From: Martelella radicis | GTDB taxonomy: Bacteria > Pseudomonadota > Alphaproteobacteria > Rhizobiales > Rhizobiaceae | Reading direction: 5' to 3' | DNA length: 64,000 nucleotides | NCBI RefSeq assembly: GCF_014196625.1 | Contig: NZ_JACIDZ010000012.1 | Span: 62,001-126,000 of the forward strand | Shown here: positions 35,538 through 44,083 of the stretch, piece after piece | How the letters are laid out: every line of letters begins with the position of its first letter | Numbering within the stretch: the first letter of the stretch is position 1 | The notes under the pieces: generated by a model | The model's database searches: none | Told to the model about the DNA's origin: nothing | Seen by the model: the letters and a program-made list of their open reading frames with translations, nothing else | Made by a program: the position numbers and the translations under genes

Positions 35538-36755
35538 ATGACCGTCCTTGCATTCCTGCGCGAAAACGCCCGCTGGGTGGGCGGCGCGTTCTTGATGAAC
35601 TACTTCACCGCCTTCGGCCAGACCTATTTCATCTCGCTTTCGGCCGGCGATATCCGCGCCGAATATGGCCTCAGTCACGGCGATTTCGGCCTCATCTACA
35701 TGGGCGCGACGCTTCTGAGCGCGGCAACGCTCACGCGTCTCGGCCGGATCGTCGACCATCGCAGCGTGGTGCAGGTGGTGTTCCTCGTCATGCCGCTTCT
35801 GGCGCTTGCCTGCCTGCTGATGGCCTTTTCCCAGTGGATTTTCCTGCTGTTCATTGCGCTCTACATGCTGCGGCTCTTCGGCCAGGGCATGATGAGCCAC
35901 ATCGCGGTGACCGCCATGGGCCGCTGGTTCAATGCCATGCGCGGACGTGCCGTCTCCTTCTCCTCGCTCGGCCTGCAGACGGCGGAGGCCAGCTTTCCGT
36001 TGATCTTCGTGGCGGTGTCCGGCCTGGTCGGCTGGCGCGGAAGCTGGGTTGCCGCTGCCGCCCTGACGCTCGCCGTCGGTCTGCCGCTGATCATCGCCCT
36101 GATGCGGGTGGAGCGCGAGCCGCAATCGGCAGCGACCGGCCACAAGGTGCAGATAGCGCCGCGCGACTGGACGCGTGGCGAGGTGCTGCGCGACCCCTTG
36201 TTCTGGGCAATCCTCGCCGTCTTCCTCGCGCCGCCCTTCATCGGCACCACGATCTTCTTCCACCAGGTCTATATGGTGGAACTGCGCGGCTGGACGCTGG
36301 AAATGTTCGCGGGCTCGTTCTTCCTGATGTCGATTTCGAGCCTGGCGGCGATGCTGGCAACCGGCGTCATGGTCGACCGGTTCTCATCGGTCGCGGTCAT
36401 GCCCTTCATGCTGCTGCCGATTGCCGCCGCCTGCCTGATCATCGGCGTTTCGGGCGCTGAATGGACGCCCTTCCTCTTCATGCCGCTGATCGGCTGCTCG
36501 ATGGGCGCGTCGGGCACGCTCAACGGCTCGCTCTGGCCGGAGCTCTACGGCGCGCGCCATCTCGGCAGCATCCGCGCCGTGGTGATCGCGGCGATCGTGT
36601 TTTCCACCGCCGTCGGCCCCGGGCTGACCGGCTATCTGATCGACGCCGGCGTCTTCTACCCTGGCCAGATCGCGGCGATGGGCCTCGTCAGCCTTGCCCT
36701 GGCTGTCCTGATGGCCGGCCTGCGCCGCCGTCTTCTGAAACGGGCCGGCGCATAG
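35538..36755 (+). CDS. MFS transporter
   Basis: 405 residues, 12 predicted helices. MFS motif A-like loops are present (MGATLLSAATLTRLGRIVDH and later GVMVDRFSSVAVMP), as are GMMSHIAVTAMGRWF and an RGRAVSFSSLGLQ segment typical of monocarboxylate/oxalate-formate-type MFS proteins. The frame begins MTVLAFLRENARWVGGAFLM. Stands alone; no associated enzyme. Ends at a bidirectional terminator shared with rpmG. Confidence 0.88.
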   Translation: MTVLAFLRENARWVGGAFLMNYFTAFGQTYFISLSAGDIRAEYGLSHGDFGLIYMGATLLSAATLTRLGRIVDHRSVVQVVFLVMPLLALACLLMAFSQWIFLLFIALYMLRLFGQGMMSHIAVTAMGRWFNAMRGRAVSFSSLGLQTAEASFPLIFVAVSGLVGWRGSWVAAAALTLAVGLPLIIALMRVEREPQSAATGHKVQIAPRDWTRGEVLRDPLFWAILAVFLAPPFIGTTIFFHQVYMVELRGWTLEMFAGSFFLMSISSLAAMLATGVMVDRFSSVAVMPFMLLPIAAACLIIGVSGAEWTPFLFMPLIGCSMGASGTLNGSLWPELYGARHLGSIRAVVIAAIVFSTAVGPGLTGYLIDAGVFYPGQIAAMGLVSLALAVLMAGLRRRLLKRAGA

Positions 36756-36785
36756 AAAAAGCCCGGTCCAGAAAGGCCGGGCTTT
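36756..36785. terminator. Bidirectional terminator between the MFS gene and rpmG
   Basis: Stem AAAGCCCGG / CCGGGCTTT (36758-36766 and 36777-36785) with a 10-nt loop. A-run on the left and T-run on the right make it functional for both the plus-strand MFS transcript and the minus-strand rpmG transcript, which converge here. Confidence 0.85.
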
Positions 36786-36810
36786 CACAAATCCAGAAAA
36801 AACTAAGATC

Positions 36811-36978
36811 TTACTTGATCTTGGCTTCCTTGAATTCGACGTGCTTGCGCGCGATCGGATCATATTTGGTCTTGACCATCTTTTCCGTCATCGTGCGGCT
36901 GTTCTTCTTGGTGACGTAGAAAAAGCCGGTGTCTGCCGTCGACAGCAGCTTGATCTTGATCGTTGTTGCTTTTGCCAT
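36811..36978 (-). CDS. rpmG: 50S ribosomal protein L33
   Basis: 55 residues, starting [20 protein letters not shown] and ending [11 protein letters not shown]. Matches bacterial L33, with [10 protein letters not shown] and the [11 protein letters not shown]-terminus. It lacks the four zinc-binding cysteines, so it is the Cys-free form that does not depend on zinc. Component of the large ribosomal subunit. Preceded by AAGGCAGAAGA. Convergent with the MFS gene and divergent from the spermidine-synthase-like gene. Confidence 0.97.
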   Translation of the reverse strand: MAKATTIKIKLLSTADTGFFYVTKKNSRTMTEKMVKTKYDPIARKHVEFKEAKIK

Positions 36979-37274
36979 GTTCTTCTGCCTTCAAGAGCAA
37001 TCCGCCCTCCATCCTGGAGAAAGCGGAACCGGTACGCCCGGACTGTTACCTAAAAAATCAAGAAGCGCCCGCATCGGACGCTTCGCTGGGCTCGCCGGGC
37101 CTTCGCCACGGCAAAATCTGGCGGGACACTACGAATCTTCGCGCAAAAGTCAAGGCTGAGTGGCCGCAAAACCGTTTGCCTTGCCCTTCCGGCCAAACTT
37201 TTGTTGCCGCAGGGGCGATTCTGCCCCTAAAACACGCCGGGCGCAACCACCGCATTCTGGAGAGGGAGCCGGCA

Positions 37275-37949
37275 ATGATTCCATGGGTCGAACTCGATGA
37301 GGCCGAAATTCCGGGCGAGGCGGGCACGCTGCGGCTGAAGCAGCGCGGAACCGAGTTCTCCATCATGCTCGGCGCGAACGAGCTGATGAACAGCCGGCTT
37401 TCGGGCTCCGAGGAGGCGCTTGCCGAACTTGCTGCCGAAAGGATCGCCGGTCGGGACCGGCCGTCTGTCCTGATCGGCGGTCTCGGCATGGGCTTCACGC
37501 TGCGCGCCGCCCTTGCGGTTCTGCCCAAGGATGCCCGTATCGTGGTCGCCGAACTGGTGCCGGCGGTCATCGCCTGGGCGCGCGGGCCGATGGCCGCCGT
37601 GTTTGAGGGGGCGCTCGATGATCCCCGCGTGGAGATTTACGAGGGCGACGTGACGCAGTTGATCGCGGCCTCGCGGAACAGCTTCGACGCGATCCTGCTG
37701 GATGTCGACAACGGGCCGGACGGGCTGACACGGGAAGACAATGACCGGCTCTACAGTCTTTCCGGTCTTGCCGCCTCGAAACGAGCCTTGAAAAAGGGCG
37801 GCGTGCTCGCCGTCTGGTCGGCGCATCCCGATGACCGCTTCACCGCGCGCCTGAAGAAGAGCGGGTTCGAGACCGAGGCGAAGACGGTGCGCGCCCATCG
37901 CAAGAAGCGCGGGCTGAAACATGTGATCTGGCTCGGTCTCGCGCGATAG
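37275..37949 (+). CDS. Spermidine-synthase-like methyltransferase-fold protein
   Basis: 224 residues from ATG 37275 after GAGAGGGAG. A Rossmann-like nucleotide-binding motif VLIGGLGMGFTLRAAL (about 69-84), an acidic strand end RIVVAELVPAVIAWARG, a DVTQLI segment and the SFDAILLDVDNGPDGLT motif match SpeE-type proteins. It is shorter than true spermidine synthases and lacks the full N-terminal domain, so polyamine synthesis is uncertain. The 296-nt upstream gap contains its promoter and that of rpmG. Confidence 0.78.
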   Translation: MIPWVELDEAEIPGEAGTLRLKQRGTEFSIMLGANELMNSRLSGSEEALAELAAERIAGRDRPSVLIGGLGMGFTLRAALAVLPKDARIVVAELVPAVIAWARGPMAAVFEGALDDPRVEIYEGDVTQLIAASRNSFDAILLDVDNGPDGLTREDNDRLYSLSGLAASKRALKKGGVLAVWSAHPDDRFTARLKKSGFETEAKTVRAHRKKRGLKHVIWLGLAR

Positions 37950-38081
37950 CTGCAAAAAGCCTTCTGGCGTGGCAAAACCGCCCGGAACTGTTGACCCGTC
38001 CGCCTGTCTTAACCATAGAGTTATCAGGCGTGCCATTGTCCGCAGCGTGCGCTGAGACAAGAAAGAGGACGCTTCCTTTTC

Positions 38082-38990
38082 ATGGAAAGCAAACTGAGAC
38101 GCATTCTTCGCTTCATGGAACTGACCGACGTGTTTTTCGCGGTGTTCGATGAAGAGGACAGGCTGATCTTCGCCAACCGGAAGTACCGGGAAACCTTCTA
38201 TCTTGCGGCGGAGGAATATCCGCTCTGGCCGGATCTGATGCGCCGCAATTTTCACGCACGGCGCGGAACGGTGATTTCCAATCCGGATTTCGAACTCTGG
38301 CTGAAGGGCACGCTGTCGCGGCGCGGCAAGGTGCCGTTCCGCGCCTTCGAGACCGATGTGCATGACGGCACCTGGCTGTGGATGACGGAGACGGTGGACG
38401 AGGACGGCTGGATGCTGTGCCTTGCAAGCGACATCACGCCGCTTCGCGCCCAGGGCCGGACGCTGAGGCAGGAGCGCGACATCGCGCTCAGGTCATCGCT
38501 GACGGACGAACTGACGGGCATCGCCAACCGCCGCTTTCTGATGGAGCGGCTTTCCGACATGGTCGAGCGCGAGCCGGAGACGGGCAGGAGCCCGGCGGGC
38601 TGTTTCGCGATCTTCGACGTCGACAATTTCAAGCAGGTGAACGACCGCTTCGGCCACGCCTTCGGCGACCGGTTGCTGATCGGCTTTGCCCAGAAGATTT
38701 CGACGCTGGTCCGGCGGGTCGACTGTTTCGGTCGGCTCGGCGGCGAGGAATTCGGCCTTGTTCTGCCGCGCATGACGCCGGCAGAGGCCGCTGGCGCCGT
38801 CGAGGCGATGCTTGAGGACGTGGGCGCGTTGCGGCCATTTTCCGAGCACCCGGAATTTGCCTATTCCTTTTCCGCCGGCATAGCCTCCGCGGCCCGCCGC
38901 GAGGATCAGGCCGATCTCTACGCCCGCGCCGATGCCGCGCTCTACAAGGCAAAACGCGCCGGCAAGAACAGGGTCTGCCTCGCCGATTGA
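38082..38990 (+). CDS. PAS-GGDEF diguanylate cyclase
   Basis: 302 residues, soluble. N-terminal PAS-like domain (about 12-120: FFAVFDEEDRLIFANRKYRE), a helical linker, then GGDEF domain with GGEEF at 220-224 and an intact inhibitory-site RRVD at 211-214. Conserved LTDELTGIANRRF and FDVDNFKQVND motifs are present. Predicted to be an active, product-inhibited synthase of cyclic di-GMP, in contrast to the two hybrid GGDEF-EAL proteins in the window. Confidence 0.93.
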   Translation: MESKLRRILRFMELTDVFFAVFDEEDRLIFANRKYRETFYLAAEEYPLWPDLMRRNFHARRGTVISNPDFELWLKGTLSRRGKVPFRAFETDVHDGTWLWMTETVDEDGWMLCLASDITPLRAQGRTLRQERDIALRSSLTDELTGIANRRFLMERLSDMVEREPETGRSPAGCFAIFDVDNFKQVNDRFGHAFGDRLLIGFAQKISTLVRRVDCFGRLGGEEFGLVLPRMTPAEAAGAVEAMLEDVGALRPFSEHPEFAYSFSAGIASAARREDQADLYARADAALYKAKRAGKNRVCLAD

Positions 38991-39021
38991 CCCCGGAGCG
39001 CGCAGCGGCTAGAGAAGTCCC

Positions 39022-39067
39022 GCGCGGGACGGCCCGCGCCAATCGATACCCATCCGGGACGGCCCGG
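39022..39067 (+). promoter_or_regulatory. Guanidine-II (mini-ykkC) riboswitch
   Basis: Two hairpins with identical ACGG loops: GCGCGGG-ACGG-CCCGCGC (39022-39039, 7 bp) and CCGGG-ACGG-CCCGG (39054-39067, 5 bp), separated by 14 nt. Twin short stems with ACGR loops are the defining features of the guanidine-II class. The ribosome-binding site AAAGGAGG (39081-39088) follows the second hairpin and precedes the SMR exporter start at 39097. Guanidinium binding is expected to favour loop-loop pairing and free the ribosome-binding site, switching on the exporter. Confidence 0.9.
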
Positions 39068-39096
39068 CCACTCTTGATCAAAAGGAGGGCCGCGTC

Positions 39097-39420
39097 ATGG
39101 CCTGGTTCATTCTCGCAATTGCCGGTGTTCTCGAGATCGTCTGGGCCTTTTCGATGAAAAAGTCCGCGGGCTTCACCCTTCTCACCCCCACGCTCGTCAC
39201 CATCATCGCCGCTGCCGCCAGCTTCGTGCTGTTGTCGATCTCCATGCGCACGCTGCCGCTCGGCACGGCCTACACGATCTGGACCGGCATCGGCGCCATC
39301 GGCGCCTTCGCCGTCGGCGTGGCCGTTCTCGGCGAGGCGGCAACGCCCGGAAGGCTGATTGCGGCGGCGCTGATTATTTCGGGGATCGTGCTGATGAAGC
39401 TTTCGGGCGGTCAGGGGTGA
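39097..39420 (+). CDS. gdx: SMR-family guanidinium exporter (Gdx/SugE)
   Basis: 107 residues with four membrane helices, the size of a small multidrug-resistance subunit. E13, the essential proton/substrate carboxylate, lies in GVLEIVWAFSMKKS, with W16 as in the Gdx (SugE) subtype rather than the EmrE drug exporters. GTAYTIWTGIGAIGA is the helix-3 signature. The single-gene format fits a dual-topology homodimer. The guanidine-II riboswitch upstream gives the substrate: guanidinium exchanged for protons. Ends 9 nt before the convergent AlkB gene. Confidence 0.93.
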   Translation: MAWFILAIAGVLEIVWAFSMKKSAGFTLLTPTLVTIIAAAASFVLLSISMRTLPLGTAYTIWTGIGAIGAFAVGVAVLGEAATPGRLIAAALIISGIVLMKLSGGQG

Positions 39421-39429
39421 TGCACGGCG

Positions 39430-40005
39430 TCAGGCGACGCGGATGGTCCTTCTGAACGTCAGCGAAATACGGCGCTGCCGGCTGATTTTCGCGCCTGCGA
39501 CACTGTCGCTCTTGCGTGCCGGGATTTCATGCGTCCAGTCATAGCGGGCCGATCCTTGCATGATCAGCGCGGAGCGTGGATCGAGAAGGACGGCGCGCTT
39601 TGCTTCACCGCGGCGAAAGATCATTTCGCAGGATGACAGAAGACTGAGAGACACGATCGTTTCGCCGAAGCAGGGCGGACAGTCGATATGGGCGCTGATG
39701 CCCTGTCCCGGAAGATATTCGTTTGCAATCACCTGGTCTGGCTTCTCGCCGAATACCACTTGAAGCTTCTCGGTAACATCGTCGAGCCAATCGGGCAGAG
39801 GTCCGATATAGGCATCGGGCGTCACCGCGCGGGCTTTGTAATCATAGCGATAGCCGAAGTGCTGGACCCGTCGCTTGAGTTCCGTGCTCCAGGCAAGAGC
39901 ATCAAGCGCTTGCGCCAGGGCGACCTCCTCCGAAGGCGCAACGAACTCCGGCAGAATGGCGGCGCCCGGTGGCAGGTCATCACCCATGTCGAAGAGCGTA
40001 TTCAT
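39430..40005 (-). CDS. AlkB-like 2-oxoglutarate/Fe(II) dioxygenase
   Basis: 191 residues from ATG 40005. The iron ligands fit AlkB: H106 and D108 in GISAHIDCPPCFG and H159 in RYDWTHEIP, with 2-oxoglutarate-binding arginines R179/R185 in RQRRISLTFR. Such proteins repair N-alkylated DNA or RNA; this belongs to the ALKBH-like group without an obvious nucleotide-recognition lid extension, so the substrate is open. Coupled to the DUF983 gene by a one-nucleotide TGATG overlap. An upstream in-frame extension lies inside the neighbouring gene and is rejected. Confidence 0.88.
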   Translation of the reverse strand: MNTLFDMGDDLPPGAAILPEFVAPSEEVALAQALDALAWSTELKRRVQHFGYRYDYKARAVTPDAYIGPLPDWLDDVTEKLQVVFGEKPDQVIANEYLPGQGISAHIDCPPCFGETIVSLSLLSSCEMIFRRGEAKRAVLLDPRSALIMQGSARYDWTHEIPARKSDSVAGAKISRQRRISLTFRRTIRVA

Positions 40006-40451
40006 CACCGCTCGGAATAATCCACCGCCTCTTCGCGTCCCTTGCCGTCGAATCCGTGCATCTTGAGCGCCCATTGCAGGCCGATGACTGCGCCTTTCAT
40101 GGGCTGGATGAGGGCGAAGGCGGTAAGCGCCGTGAGCGGGACCCAGACGGCGAGGTGCACCCAATCGGGCACGTCGAAGAGTTCCGCGCCGGTCATGTAG
40201 CCGCCGACCATGAAATGGCCGAGCACGAGGATAACGAGATAGGCCGGCAGGTCGTCGGCGCGGTGGTGATGGATTTCCGTGCCGCAGTTTTCGCAATGGT
40301 CCACGGTCTTCAGATATTTGTAGAACAGCTTTCCCTTGCCGCAGGCGGGGCAGCGGCCCTTCAGGCCCGTCAGCATGGCGGGCGCGAGCCGGCGCTCGTC
40401 ATCCGGCTTGTCGCCATAGCGGTGGTGATTGTCGTCGGCCTGTTCGGACAT
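40005..40451 (-). CDS. DUF983 membrane protein
   Basis: 148 residues from ATG 40451. A zinc-ribbon-like pair (CPACGKGKLF and CENCGTEIHHHRADD) precedes two membrane helices (LPAYLVILVLGHFMVGG and WVPLTALTAFALIQP). This is the DUF983 family, common next to rnr and topA in Rhizobiales; function unknown. A longer frame reading through the RIME upstream is not the real start. Confidence 0.9.
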   Translation of the reverse strand: MSEQADDNHHRYGDKPDDERRLAPAMLTGLKGRCPACGKGKLFYKYLKTVDHCENCGTEIHHHRADDLPAYLVILVLGHFMVGGYMTGAELFDVPDWVHLAVWVPLTALTAFALIQPMKGAVIGLQWALKMHGFDGKGREEAVDYSER

Positions 40452-40549
40452 GGTATCCTCCGTGAGGCCCGATTTATCCCGAAAGTCTGACGAAACGCAA
40501 TGGTGTGGGGGTGACTGTGGCGGGTATCGCGGCATGGGCAGTGTCCCCC

Positions 40550-40688
40550 GATCTCCCCCCTTGAGGGGGAGATGCCCCGACAGGGGCAGAGGGGGGGAAC
40601 CGATTGCTACACGGTCTTGCGCCAGAGGTTGGCTTCGATACCCCCCTCTGTCGCGTTCGCGACATCTCCCCCTCAAGGGGGGAGATTG
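40550..40688. repeat. RIME-type Rhizobium intergenic mosaic element, copy 2
   Basis: 139 nt, identical length to the copy at 5780-5918. Outer arms ATCTCCCCCCTTGAGGGGGA and its complement are nearly the same, but the CCCGACAGGGG and TCGCGTTCGCGA inner hairpins are swapped left to right, so this copy is inverted relative to copy 1. The central 40-50 nt differ between copies. It lies between the DUF983 gene and a secreted-protein gene, on whose transcript it would fold into two large hairpins. Confidence 0.85.
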
Positions 40689-40736
40689 TTGGCGGCGAGG
40701 CCGGTGCATGCCGTACAGCTACAGCCGAGACTGTCC

Positions 40737-41606
40737 TTACCGCGCGGCGCAGACCGTGGCGTTGCCGTTGGTCCAGCAGCCGCCGCCTGTCAGGCGGAAG
40801 CCTTCGCCGAGCGGGGCCTGGGCGTGGGTGGCGCCGGGCTCGGCATTCCAGTGCGCGCCTGCCGTTCCGTCGCCGAAGGGTGAAACCTCCGCAAAGTACT
40901 GGCCGAGATAGTTTTCCCGGTCGGTGTTGATCCAGAACGTGCCGGTGCCGTCATTGGCAAGCCAGATCGGGCAGCCGGCGGCCATGTCCACATAGGTCTT
41001 GCCGGCAACGATCAGCTTGCAGGAGCCGTAGATCACGTTCGGGCCGGAGGATTGCTGCTGCGGCTGTGCCGGCGGCGGGCTCGAGGCATTCTGGAAACAG
41101 GCGAAGGTTTCCTCCGAGGCCCGGCTGCTGCCGGAAAGCGCAAAGGCCACCTCGTTCCAGCCCGTGCCGGTGTCGTAGCCGAAATGGATGGAGGAGGCGT
41201 TGGCGAAGAGGTCGATCTCGCCCCAGGGCTCGTCATTCGGCAGAAGCAGCGTGCGCCACTCGAATGTGTACTGGTCGGGCACAAGCTGCATCGCATAGGT
41301 CATGCGCGAAGACCGATCGCCGTCGAACCACATCTCGACATCGACCGGAAAGGGTGAGGCGGCCGAAGCGTAGCTCGAAAAGCCGATGCCGGTGGTCGAC
41401 GCGTCATGGCGGAAGAAAAGGCCTTCTTCCGAGCCGGTGATGCGCATGGCCTCGCAGGCCGTCACCTGGCCATTATCCTTGATCTGGGTGATTTCCCAGC
41501 CATTGAACTGGGCATAGGGCACGGCTTGCTGCGCCTGCGCCATCGGCGCGAGAGAAAGAACGCCAGCGGCAAGCGCCGCCGCGAAGGCAGAGCTGATCGA
41601 GTTCAT
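40737..41606 (-). CDS. Secreted hypothetical protein
   Basis: 289 residues with a signal peptide (MNSISSAFAAALAAGVLSLA then PMAQAQQ; cleavage near AQA-QQ). The mature N-terminal half (about 24-155) resembles a periplasmic domain of the invasion-associated-locus-B type seen in Rhizobiales (GWEITQ...GQVTACEAMRI), but the resemblance is weak. A proline/glutamine linker (SPPPAQPQQQSS, about 175-186) is followed by a C-terminal domain with four cysteines (CKLIV, GCPIW, GCWTNG, VCAAR), probably disulphide-bonded. Monocistronic, 161 nt from rnr. Confidence 0.75.
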   Translation of the reverse strand: MNSISSAFAAALAAGVLSLAPMAQAQQAVPYAQFNGWEITQIKDNGQVTACEAMRITGSEEGLFFRHDASTTGIGFSSYASAASPFPVDVEMWFDGDRSSRMTYAMQLVPDQYTFEWRTLLLPNDEPWGEIDLFANASSIHFGYDTGTGWNEVAFALSGSSRASEETFACFQNASSPPPAQPQQQSSGPNVIYGSCKLIVAGKTYVDMAAGCPIWLANDGTGTFWINTDRENYLGQYFAEVSPFGDGTAGAHWNAEPGATHAQAPLGEGFRLTGGGCWTNGNATVCAAR

Positions 41607-41767
41607 TCGGATGTTCCCCTGTTCGCTCGGGCGGCATCCCCCTTAGACCCGCTCCGGCGATGATAGCGTTATCCGAAGCTTGCGATCAGTCAAGGTAGGC
41701 GGCCCGTCCGGCCGCCGTCTTTTATGCAATAGTTCTAATAAAAGTCCGAGAAAGCCTGTGGCCCGGT

Positions 41768-44083
41768 CTAGCGCCGCCCGCGTCCGCTGCGCCGTCCCGC
41801 GCCGCCGCCGCGCATCGGGCGGCCGGTCTTCGATTTGTGGAAGGAGCGGGTGGGGGCGGGGAGCTTGCGGCCGGACGACAGCATTTCGAAGCGCAGCGCG
41901 CCCGCAAGCGGGATCGCCTCCACAAGCTGAACCTCGACATTGTCGCCAAGCTGATAGCCGAGATTGGAGCGCTCGCCGACCAGCGCCTGACGCACCTCGT
42001 CATGCACATAATAATCGCCGCCAAGGGTGGAGACCGGCACGAAGCCATCAGCCCCATATTCCGGCAGGGCGATGAACAGGCCGGAGCGGGTGACGCCGGC
42101 AACGCGGCCGTCGAAACTCTCGCCGATGCGGCCGGCCAGATGATGGGCAATCAGCCGGTCGACGGTCTCGCGTTCGGCGGCCATGGCGCGGCGCTCGAAG
42201 GTGGAGATTTCGGCGGCGATATCGTCGAGCTGCTCTTCCTCCTCGCGCTCCAGACCGCCCTCGCCAAGGTGCAGGGCGGCCACCAGCGCGCGATGGACGA
42301 TCAGGTCGGCATAGCGGCGGATCGGCGAGGTGAAATGCGCGTACTTCATCAGGTTCAGACCGAAATGTCCGCCATTTTCCGGCGAATAGACGGCCTGGCT
42401 CTGCGAACGCAGCACCATTTCGTTGATCAAGTCCTTCTGCGGCGATTGCTCGGCCTTCGACAGGATGCCGTTGTAGGAATTGGCCCTGAGATTGCCGCCC
42501 TTGGCGAGCGGAATGGAAAGCGTCGCCAGGAATTCGCGCAGGCTCTCCTGCTTGGAAAGCGACGGCGCGTCATGGGTGCGGTAGATCAGCGCCTGGCGCT
42601 TCTTCTCCAGCGTTTCGGCAGCCGCCACATTCGCCTGGATCATCATTTCCTCGATGAGCTTGTGCGCATCGAGACGCGGCGGCACCACAACCTTGTCCAC
42701 CGTGCCGTCATCCTTCAGCAGGATGCGGCGCTCGGGCATGTCGAGTTCCAGCGGCTGGCGGCGGTCGCGCCCGCGCTTCATCGTCTCGTAGGCGGCCCAG
42801 AGCGGCTTCAGCACGGGTTCCAGCAGCGGACCGGTCTTGTCGTCGGTCTTGCCGTCGATGGCGGCCTGCGCCTGTTGATAGGAAAGCTTCGCCGCGCTCT
42901 TCATCATGATGCGATGGAAGGTATGGGAGGCCTTGCGGCCATCCTTCGAGAAAACCATGCGCACGGCCATGGCGGGCCGATCCTCGCCCTCGCGCAGCGA
43001 GCAGAGGTCGTTGGAGATGCGTTCCGGCAGCATCGGCACGACGCGGTCGGGAAAATAGACCGAATTGCCGCGCTTCAGCGCCTCCCGATCAAGCGCCGAC
43101 TTGTGGCGGACGTAATAGGAAACATCGGCAATCGCGACGGTGACGATAACGCCGCCCTCGTTTTCAGGCCGCTCGTCGGGTTCGGCGAAGACCGCGTCGT
43201 CATGGTCCTTGGCATCAGCCGGGTCGATGGTGACGAGCGGCACGTCGCGCCAGTCCTCGCGGTTCTTCATCGTCGCGGGCTTGGCCGCTTCGGCCTCGTC
43301 GATCACTTCTTTCGGGAAGATATGCGGAATGCCGTGCGAATGGATGGCGATCATCGACACGGCTTTTTCCGACGCCAGCGAACCGACAATGGTCAGCACC
43401 TCGCCGCGCGGCAGGCCGTAGCGGCCCGAGCGCTTGACATCGGCCTCCACAAGGTCTCCGTCCTTCGCGCCGTTGAGCGCGGTCTCGTCGATGGCGATCT
43501 CGTTGTCGCGGCGGTCGATCGGCATTAGCCGGGCCGAACCATCGTCGAACATGCGGATAACGCCCAGCGCTGCCGCGCGCCGCTTGTCGATCACCTTGAT
43601 GATGCGGGCGGTATAGGCCGGGCCGGTTTCCGATTTCGACGGGAAGATCTTGGCGACGATCCTGTCGTTGAGGCCGGCGGTCGGCACCTTGCGCTTGCCG
43701 TTCTTGCCGCCGCCGGACTGGCGGATGAGGACGGCAGGGGCTGCCCCTTCCTCCTCCGGCCATTCGGCTGGCCGGCCGATCAGCTCGCCATCCTTGTCGC
43801 GGGTGGTGATGTCGAGCACGGTAACGGGCGGCAGCGCGCCGGGACGGACCAAGCTCTTGCGCTTCTTCTGCAGCATGCCCTCGTCCTCGAGGTCGCGCAG
43901 CAGGTCCTTCAGTTCGACGCGGGCCGCGCCCTTGATGCCGAAGGCCTTGGCGATCTCGCGCTTTGACGCGCGGTCGGGATTGTCGGCGATGAACTTCAAC
44001 AGCACATCGCGCGGCGGCACATCGCCGTGAATGATTGCGTCGGGCTTATTGGAAGCCGGGCCGGTTTTCGGTTTTGCGCTCAA
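41768..44083 (-). CDS. rnr: Ribonuclease R
   Basis: 771-residue 3'-5' exoribonuclease. Order: N-terminal helix-turn-helix and cold-shock-like domains, RNB catalytic domain with the acidic cluster VTIDPADAKDHDDAVF (about residues 275-290), HFTSPIRRYADLIVHR towards its end, S1 domain (IGESFDGRVAGVTRSGLF) and a basic tail (KSKTGRPMRGGGAGRRSGRG). Degrades structured RNA including rRNA fragments. Overlaps the upstream topA by 4 nt, so the pair is co-translated. Confidence 0.96.
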   Translation of the reverse strand: MSAKPKTGPASNKPDAIIHGDVPPRDVLLKFIADNPDRASKREIAKAFGIKGAARVELKDLLRDLEDEGMLQKKRKSLVRPGALPPVTVLDITTRDKDGELIGRPAEWPEEEGAAPAVLIRQSGGGKNGKRKVPTAGLNDRIVAKIFPSKSETGPAYTARIIKVIDKRRAAALGVIRMFDDGSARLMPIDRRDNEIAIDETALNGAKDGDLVEADVKRSGRYGLPRGEVLTIVGSLASEKAVSMIAIHSHGIPHIFPKEVIDEAEAAKPATMKNREDWRDVPLVTIDPADAKDHDDAVFAEPDERPENEGGVIVTVAIADVSYYVRHKSALDREALKRGNSVYFPDRVVPMLPERISNDLCSLREGEDRPAMAVRMVFSKDGRKASHTFHRIMMKSAAKLSYQQAQAAIDGKTDDKTGPLLEPVLKPLWAAYETMKRGRDRRQPLELDMPERRILLKDDGTVDKVVVPPRLDAHKLIEEMMIQANVAAAETLEKKRQALIYRTHDAPSLSKQESLREFLATLSIPLAKGGNLRANSYNGILSKAEQSPQKDLINEMVLRSQSQAVYSPENGGHFGLNLMKYAHFTSPIRRYADLIVHRALVAALHLGEGGLEREEEEQLDDIAAEISTFERRAMAAERETVDRLIAHHLAGRIGESFDGRVAGVTRSGLFIALPEYGADGFVPVSTLGGDYYVHDEVRQALVGERSNLGYQLGDNVEVQLVEAIPLAGALRFEMLSSGRKLPAPTRSFHKSKTGRPMRGGGAGRRSGRGRR

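Noticed and set aside
38997-39096. Twin hairpins considered as a terminator of the diguanylate cyclase gene
   Set aside because: Neither stem is followed by a T run, and both loops are ACGG upstream of an SMR gene, which fits guanidine-II far better.
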